Part shown: positions 57,541-61,279 of the stretch, piece by piece | How the letters are laid out: every line of letters begins with the position of its first letter | How positions within the stretch are numbered: position 1 is the stretch's first letter | Position numbers and translations under genes: made by a program | Virus record (IMG/VR): IMGVR_UViG_3300046458_000047 | Coordinates: 1 to 61,279 of that record | DNA: 61,279 nt | Reading direction: 5' to 3' (one strand) | DNA from: a virus | Notes under the pieces: model-generated | Database searches by the model: none | The model's input: only the letters and a program-made list of their open reading frames with translations | What the model was told of the DNA's origin: nothing

Positions 57541-57690
57541 TCAGCGTTTACGGCGGTACAACAAGACTATCAACAGCAGAACGACCAGTACCAGGTCAAA
57601 GCACATTGAGAGCAAGCGACTGGCGGAATCGACCAGCACCACGCCCCCGGCTAAGCCGAAGGCGGCGACTTGGCGCACCTTGTCGCGCAT
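57541..57690 (-). CDS. Small single-span membrane protein
   Basis: A 49-residue frame starting MRDKVRQVAAFGLAGGVVLV and containing LVLVVLLLIVLLYRRKR, a membrane span followed by a basic tail. Its ATG follows immediately on the stop of the TerB-like gene. Missed by length filters. Function unknown; pinholin- or exclusion-like sizes fit. Confidence 0.5.
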   Translation of the reverse strand: MRDKVRQVAAFGLAGGVVLVDSASRLLSMCFDLVLVVLLLIVLLYRRKR

Positions 57691-58143
57691 TCAGATGTAG
57701 TCCTTGGCGCTCAGGTTCATCCACTCGGCGCAGTTGGTCAGCGCTGCGCGTTCGGCGTCACCGATACCACCCTCGTCTGCCACGGTGCAGATGATGGTCA
57801 TTACGATGTCGGCCTGCTCGGGATCGTGCGCCAAGTCTGACAGCTCTTTCTTCGCCCGGCGCTGGATGATGCGCGCACCACCGTCGACGTAGGAGCTTTC
57901 CGCCTCAGTAATCAGTTGCCCGACTTCGGCGCCAAAGCCCTTCATCAGCGGCTCATTGCTGATCAGCTTCTGCGTTTTCTTGATTTCCGACTCTTCCAGT
58001 TCGCCATCAGCCGAGGCGACGTAGAAGCAACCGTAGATGCCCGCTTGAACCAAATCGCGGTTCACCTTCTTGGCCATTTCGGCCTGAACTTCGGCGGATT
58101 TTTTCTTGAAGCTGTTACCCAACAGTGCGCCCCAAAGACCCAT
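57691..58143 (-). CDS. TerB-family protein
   Basis: A 150-residue protein (MGLWGALLGNSFKKKSAEVQ). The segment GIYGCFYVASADGELEESEI with its acidic D-G-E motif, and later VMTIICTVADEGGIGDAERA, is the TerB/DjlA-like helical fold. TerB proteins bind metal and link to membrane-associated defence-type complexes. In a phage the role is unclear; it may be a cargo gene. The upstream gap has its own possible promoter. Confidence 0.78.
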   Translation of the reverse strand: MGLWGALLGNSFKKKSAEVQAEMAKKVNRDLVQAGIYGCFYVASADGELEESEIKKTQKLISNEPLMKGFGAEVGQLITEAESSYVDGGARIIQRRAKKELSDLAHDPEQADIVMTIICTVADEGGIGDAERAALTNCAEWMNLSAKDYI

Positions 58144-58420
58144 GGTATTCCCTCACATCCCAAAGCCCAGGCGGAATGCCTGAGACATTGCAAACCCTAG
58201 CACCATTTCGCCATTGCACGGACAACCACTTAGGCTGTCGACGGACTGCCAAGGTTTACCGTCCAAGACAGGGCACACCCTAACACAATTTCGCCTTCGC
58301 CTGAATGGCCTTCGCAAATTCTTTGCGCTATTTCGTGTTTTTTTGTGGTTCTACTATTGAACCAGTGGCATTATGTTTCTACAGTAATAGAACCAACACC
58401 CACGAAAGAGAGGCATCATC
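58144..58420. promoter_or_regulatory. Divergent control region with two operator-like sites
   Basis: A 277-base gap between the TerB-like gene (minus) and the gene at 58421 (plus). It contains an imperfect direct repeat CCCTAGCACCATTTCGCC near 58194 and CCCTAACACAATTTCGCC near 58278, then GGTTCTACTATTGAACC (58347-58363) and a related inverted repeat at 58375-58394 whose minus strand reads GGTTCTATTACTGTAGAAAC. Two motif copies in tandem suggest tight repression of the plus-strand genes. Confidence 0.5.
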
Positions 58421-58624
58421 ATGAAAACCCAGGCAATGAAATGCTCGAAAATGGAAGTCCACTGGCTGAACTACTGGCGCCGGCATGGATACCGCATCGG
58501 CCGCACGGACATCATCCCGTGCTCTGTCGCGATGCCGCCACGTCGCCGCTCGCTGAAAAGAACCCTGCGTAGATTGGCGATCGTCGCCGGGGTAATAAGC
58601 CTGCTCGCGCTGTGGCTGGCTTGA
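58421..58624 (+). CDS. Small basic membrane protein
   Basis: A 67-residue protein (MKTQAMKCSKMEVHWLNYWR). It is very basic up to RRSLKRTLRRLAIV and ends in a C-terminal membrane span (IVAGVISLLALWLA). The leader GAGAGGCATCATC precedes the ATG. Tail-anchored membrane protein of unknown role. Confidence 0.57.
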   Translation: MKTQAMKCSKMEVHWLNYWRRHGYRIGRTDIIPCSVAMPPRRRSLKRTLRRLAIVAGVISLLALWLA

Positions 58625-58690
58625 CCTGAAGGCGTTTGAGGTCTGCGCATTCTCCGAGTGCGCTTTCCTGAAACCACACTGAGGTATCCC

Positions 58691-59185
58691 ATGAGCACCG
58701 ATCCCCGCGTCAACAACCCGGACAAACTCACGCCGCCGTTCCCGCTGCCGCACGTCAGCCGTCGCGCCCTGGCTCGCGTGCCCGATCCCCTGCCGATCCC
58801 GACCACCTGCCGCTTTTGCGCCGAAACCGTGGAGCTGGTCGAAAACAGCGTGATCTACAACGGCCGCTCCTACGGCGACTGGCCGTATGCGTATTTCTGC
58901 GGCGGCTGTCACTCCTACGTCGGTCTGCATCCTGACACCGACCTGCCCCTTGGAACGCTGGCCGACAAGCGCACCCGCGAAGCGCGCAACACCTGCAAGC
59001 GCACCTTTGAAGCCATCTGGCGCGACAAGCATATGGGCCGCTCGCAGGCCTATCAGTGGCTCGCCGACAAGATGCGCATCAGCCGCGAAGAATGCCATTT
59101 CGGGCTGTTTGAGCCCCAGCAGTGCAAGGAAGCCGAAGCCTATTGCATGGACTACCTCGACAACATCACCCCCGCAAGGAGATAA
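58691..59185 (+). CDS. DUF3268-type zinc-finger protein
   Basis: A 164-residue protein (MSTDPRVNNPDKLTPPFPLP). The zinc-binding part has CRFCAETVELVENSVIYNGR, then GDWPYAYFCGGCHSYVGLHP and PLGTLADKRTREARNTCKRT, followed by YQWLADKMRIS and CHFGLFEPQQCKEAE. This is the DUF3268-type phage zinc-finger pattern. Probably nucleic-acid-binding. ATG at 58691 follows GAGG; the upstream frame adds an unlikely extension. Confidence 0.83.
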   Translation: MSTDPRVNNPDKLTPPFPLPHVSRRALARVPDPLPIPTTCRFCAETVELVENSVIYNGRSYGDWPYAYFCGGCHSYVGLHPDTDLPLGTLADKRTREARNTCKRTFEAIWRDKHMGRSQAYQWLADKMRISREECHFGLFEPQQCKEAEAYCMDYLDNITPARR

Positions 59186-59187
59186 CC

Positions 59188-59631
59188 ATGAACGCTCTTA
59201 CCCGCGCCCAATGGCACTGGGATTCCCTAATCCCCGACGATCCGCCCGACTTCCGGGAACGGGTCGACGTTGACGATTGGCTGCAATCGGGCATCGAGTC
59301 GCTGTTCGACCAGGGCAACGTCACGATCCCGAATGCCTACGGCCGCTCGAAGGTCGTGGCCACACACGACGAGTTTGTCAGCCGCGTCGTTGACCACCTC
59401 GCCGCGCAACAGGACCGGACCTACGCCGTGGAGCTGATCCTGATTGAAATCATCAAGCGTGGTTTCAAGCGCGATCGCCTGTACCAGCTCGCCGTTCAAG
59501 CGCTGGGCGCCGCTGACGGTTTCGACACCGCCATCCACGCCATTGCCACCAATCTGCTGGAACCGCACACCGAGGCCTACGCCGAAGCCGAAGCGGATTG
59601 CCTGGCACTTGAGGCGCGGTGCGGCTTTTGA
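59188..59631 (+). CDS. Hypothetical phage protein
   Basis: A 147-residue acidic protein (MNALTRAQWHWDSLIPDDPP) after AAGGAG, two bases behind the zinc-finger gene. Helical in the second half (YAVELILIEIIKRGFKRDRL). Not recognised. It converges with the replication genes. Confidence 0.57.
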   Translation: MNALTRAQWHWDSLIPDDPPDFRERVDVDDWLQSGIESLFDQGNVTIPNAYGRSKVVATHDEFVSRVVDHLAAQQDRTYAVELILIEIIKRGFKRDRLYQLAVQALGAADGFDTAIHAIATNLLEPHTEAYAEAEADCLALEARCGF

Positions 59632-59642
59632 GTCGTGGCCAA

Positions 59643-59672
59643 CGTCCCACTTGGCACCCTGCCGGTGGGACG
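59643..59672. terminator. Hairpin between convergent genes
   Basis: CGTCCCAC (59643-59650) and GTGGGACG (59665-59672) form an 8-bp stem with a 14-base loop in the 79-base gap. No T-run follows, so termination is uncertain. Confidence 0.35.
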
Positions 59673-59710
59673 CGCTGTAATCGCGTATACGCCACGCAAG
59701 TGCGCACCCG

Positions 59711-60532
59711 CTACGTTGGCATGTCCTCCCACGTCGTTTCAGGGCTGTCAGCCTGGCTCTGCGCTTGCCGGCTCAATAACGCCAAGCGCTCGGCCAGGTC
59801 ATCGGCAGCGGCGATCTTCATCGCCTGTCGGCGGGCTTCGGTCGCTTCGTGCATTTCGTTGAGCTGCGCCTTGATGCTGCGCAACCTTTCACGCACCACC
59901 GCCGATTCCGGCATCACGTCCGGTCCTGTCAACAACCCGGCCAAGGCCCGGCCATCCGCCGTAATCGGTTCATGGCTCAGGTCGGCCAGCAACAACTGGC
60001 CACGCTCCAGGGGAATGCGCCGCATCTGCACGGCAGCGGTCACGGCGGTAACGCGCCGGCCGGCATCGTAACCAATCGACACGTTCCACTTGACCGGACG
60101 ACCTTCGGCCCGGGCTTCCAGTACCAGCCGCTCATAGGCGCTGATGAACGCCATCCGTGCGCCGATCTTGTCGCCGGCATCGAGCACCGGCCGTGCCGCA
60201 CTCATCGCCAGTTGAACCTCGTCGGTCATCACCACCGTGTCGTACTCGTCGCACGCGGCCAAGGCAATCGACCACGCTTCGTCCTTGCCCGGGCGCCCGT
60301 CCGCTGCTTGTACCCGTTGAAGGATCGCGGCCAGGGTCAGCCGGCCCGTCAGTTCACGCCGGCACGCCTTGAGTGCCCGGGCCACGTCGTCGGGCGCGTA
60401 GTTGGCCAGGTCGTCGGCCATGGTCGCGGCCGCGTCAGCGGTCAGGGTTTGCCCCATGACTTCGGCCGTTGAACAGATCGCGACGGCCAGCCGGGCAAGC
60501 TGGTCGGGGGCCATGCGTTCACAGAAATTCAT
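59711..60532 (-). CDS. Replication-module protein, possible helicase loader-like
   Basis: A 273-residue protein (MNFCERMAPDQLARLAVAIC). The first 90 residues are helical (DLANYAPDDVARALKACRRE), resembling the small N-terminal region of phage replication P-type proteins, but no Walker motif is seen. The C-terminus is a coiled coil (VRERLRSIKAQLNEMHEATE). It overlaps the O-like gene upstream by 14 bases. Pairing with an initiator-like gene suggests helicase loading; this is inference. Confidence 0.55.
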   Translation of the reverse strand: MNFCERMAPDQLARLAVAICSTAEVMGQTLTADAAATMADDLANYAPDDVARALKACRRELTGRLTLAAILQRVQAADGRPGKDEAWSIALAACDEYDTVVMTDEVQLAMSAARPVLDAGDKIGARMAFISAYERLVLEARAEGRPVKWNVSIGYDAGRRVTAVTAAVQMRRIPLERGQLLLADLSHEPITADGRALAGLLTGPDVMPESAVVRERLRSIKAQLNEMHEATEARRQAMKIAAADDLAERLALLSRQAQSQADSPETTWEDMPT

Positions 60533-61279
60533 TCGTCTGACTCCCTGTCCCTGTGGTGAACATGGCTGCCGCGTCCTGCGCCGCCGTCCTGTTCGCCTGC
60601 TTGCGCTCCATCTGCTGCGCCGTGGTGCCGTTGACGGGGCGGTTGGTCTTCCATTGCGTGTGGTAGGCCTCGCAGCCGGCCAGCAACCGGTTCAGCGAAT
60701 GGCAGTCCTTGATCAGGTAGGCATCGTCGATCTTCACGTAGAACGCCGCGACGTGGTGCGCGACCTCGATGCCCAGGCGTTTGACCAAGGCGGCCACCTG
60801 CCCGGCGACTCGTTGATTCCACACCGGCCATTCGTGATAACGGGAGCGATAGGCATAGGCGTAGTTCGTCCACGCCTTGTAGGTGACACAGGAGGCATCG
60901 CGTGGCCCGGGCATGTCCTCGGCAATGACCACACGGGGAATGTCCAGCACCGGAACGACACCCTGCCCGGGTGTGGACGGCGAAGCCGGCGGCACCTCGG
61001 AAACTTCAGTCTTTGTTGCATCTTCAGGCAGTTGCTTAAAATCATTCTTTATTAGGGGGGGATTTGCCGGCGCCGCCTTTGCCGTCGCCGGCTTAGCCGT
61101 CGCCGGTTTTGCCGGGGCCGCTTTTGCCGGCGCCGGCAAATCCGTCTGCGGTGACACGGTGGTGGGTTGTTCACTGACGGTGTAGGCCGTGCCGGCGAAC
61201 GCCCCGCCTTTGCGAGCCTGGTCCACGGCCAGATACCCGGCCTTCTCCAGCTCCTTGAGGATGCTGCGCACCTTGTCGC
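60519..61279 (-). CDS. Phage replication protein, O-like with winged helix (cut by window edge)
   Basis: About 253 residues are visible and the frame stays open to the right edge (DKVRSILKELEKAGYL begins the visible part). This start is the recognition end of a winged helix typical of phage initiator proteins. A low-complexity linker of PAKAAPAKPATAKP type (about residues 47-75) leads to a conserved C-terminal domain (YKAWTNYAYAYRSRYHEWPV, RLGIEVAHHVAAFYVKIDDA). It should act with the gene at 59711 in lytic replication, apart from plasmid RepA. Confidence 0.72.
   Translation of the reverse strand, partial: DKVRSILKELEKAGYLAVDQARKGGAFAGTAYTVSEQPTTVSPQTDLPAPAKAAPAKPATAKPATAKAAPANPPLIKNDFKQLPEDATKTEVSEVPPASPSTPGQGVVPVLDIPRVVIAEDMPGPRDASCVTYKAWTNYAYAYRSRYHEWPVWNQRVAGQVAALVKRLGIEVAHHVAAFYVKIDDAYLIKDCHSLNRLLAGCEAYHTQWKTNRPVNGTTAQQMERKQANRTAAQDAAAMFTTGTGSQTNEFL

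Noticed and set aside
1-61279. Complete circular genome
   Set aside because: SSB runs off the left edge and the replication gene off the right edge, and joining the ends puts neither into a sensible frame.

Overview
The window reads as most of a temperate phage that lives as a plasmid (a phage-plasmid), probably from Pseudomonas. Plasmid maintenance is shown by an iteron origin with two perfect DnaA boxes, a RepA-type initiator, and a ParA plus ribbon-helix-helix partition pair. Phage nature is shown by a podovirus-like virion module: small and large terminase, P22-like portal, scaffold, N4gp56-type capsid protein, tail adaptors, nozzle-like protein and tail fibres. A Pseudomonas host is inferred mainly from an MvaT-family H-NS-like protein and from base composition (clearly GC-rich by eye; not computed). 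The layout and the 4,923-residue giant protein recall temperate podophages of the Bcep22 and F116 types; that comparison is from general knowledge, not a search. Both ends cut through genes (SSB on the left, a replication protein on the right), and the two ends do not join in frame, so this is a slice of a larger replicon. No integrase, endolysin or convincing holin is visible.

Layout. 1-5303: SSB end and AlpA regulator (minus), then a repressor-like gene and a recombination operon (YqaJ-type exonuclease, RecT, HTH protein, coiled-coil proteins; plus). 5335-6432: MvaT-like silencer and an unknown protein. 6582-8142: small genes and the par locus. 8226-11041: small genes, origin, repA and a second AlpA-like gene. 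11213-46800: one long minus-strand late region, from terminase small subunit down to the giant polyvalent protein. 46971-48459: a plus-strand early-type operon. 48549-58143: about twenty small, tightly overlapping minus-strand accessory genes. 58421-59631: three plus-strand genes. 59711-61279: phage-type replication genes (minus).

How it may work together. RepA and iterons, ParA and its RHH partner would hold the plasmid state. The HTH protein at 492-1067 is the best candidate for lysogenic repressor, and a 17-bp operator-like motif (rough consensus GGTT-N9-AACC with an AT-rich core) recurs in gaps before many transcription units. The giant protein combines a lytic transglycosylase, a C5-type methylase, an adenine methylase, a helicase and a zincin-like motif, and is likely carried in the virion and injected to protect incoming DNA.

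The most unusual signals are (1) six arrays of in-register 7-bp repeats (consensus NNAATTA), three of them abutting the ribosome-binding sites of minus-strand genes including parA, which may form a dispersed centromere/operator network for the RHH partition protein; (2) the dispersed 17-bp motif; and (3) two paralogous small genes between terminase and portal, each with its own terminator and nearly identical upstream motif, whose C-terminal halves resemble the Acb2 anti-CBASS family.
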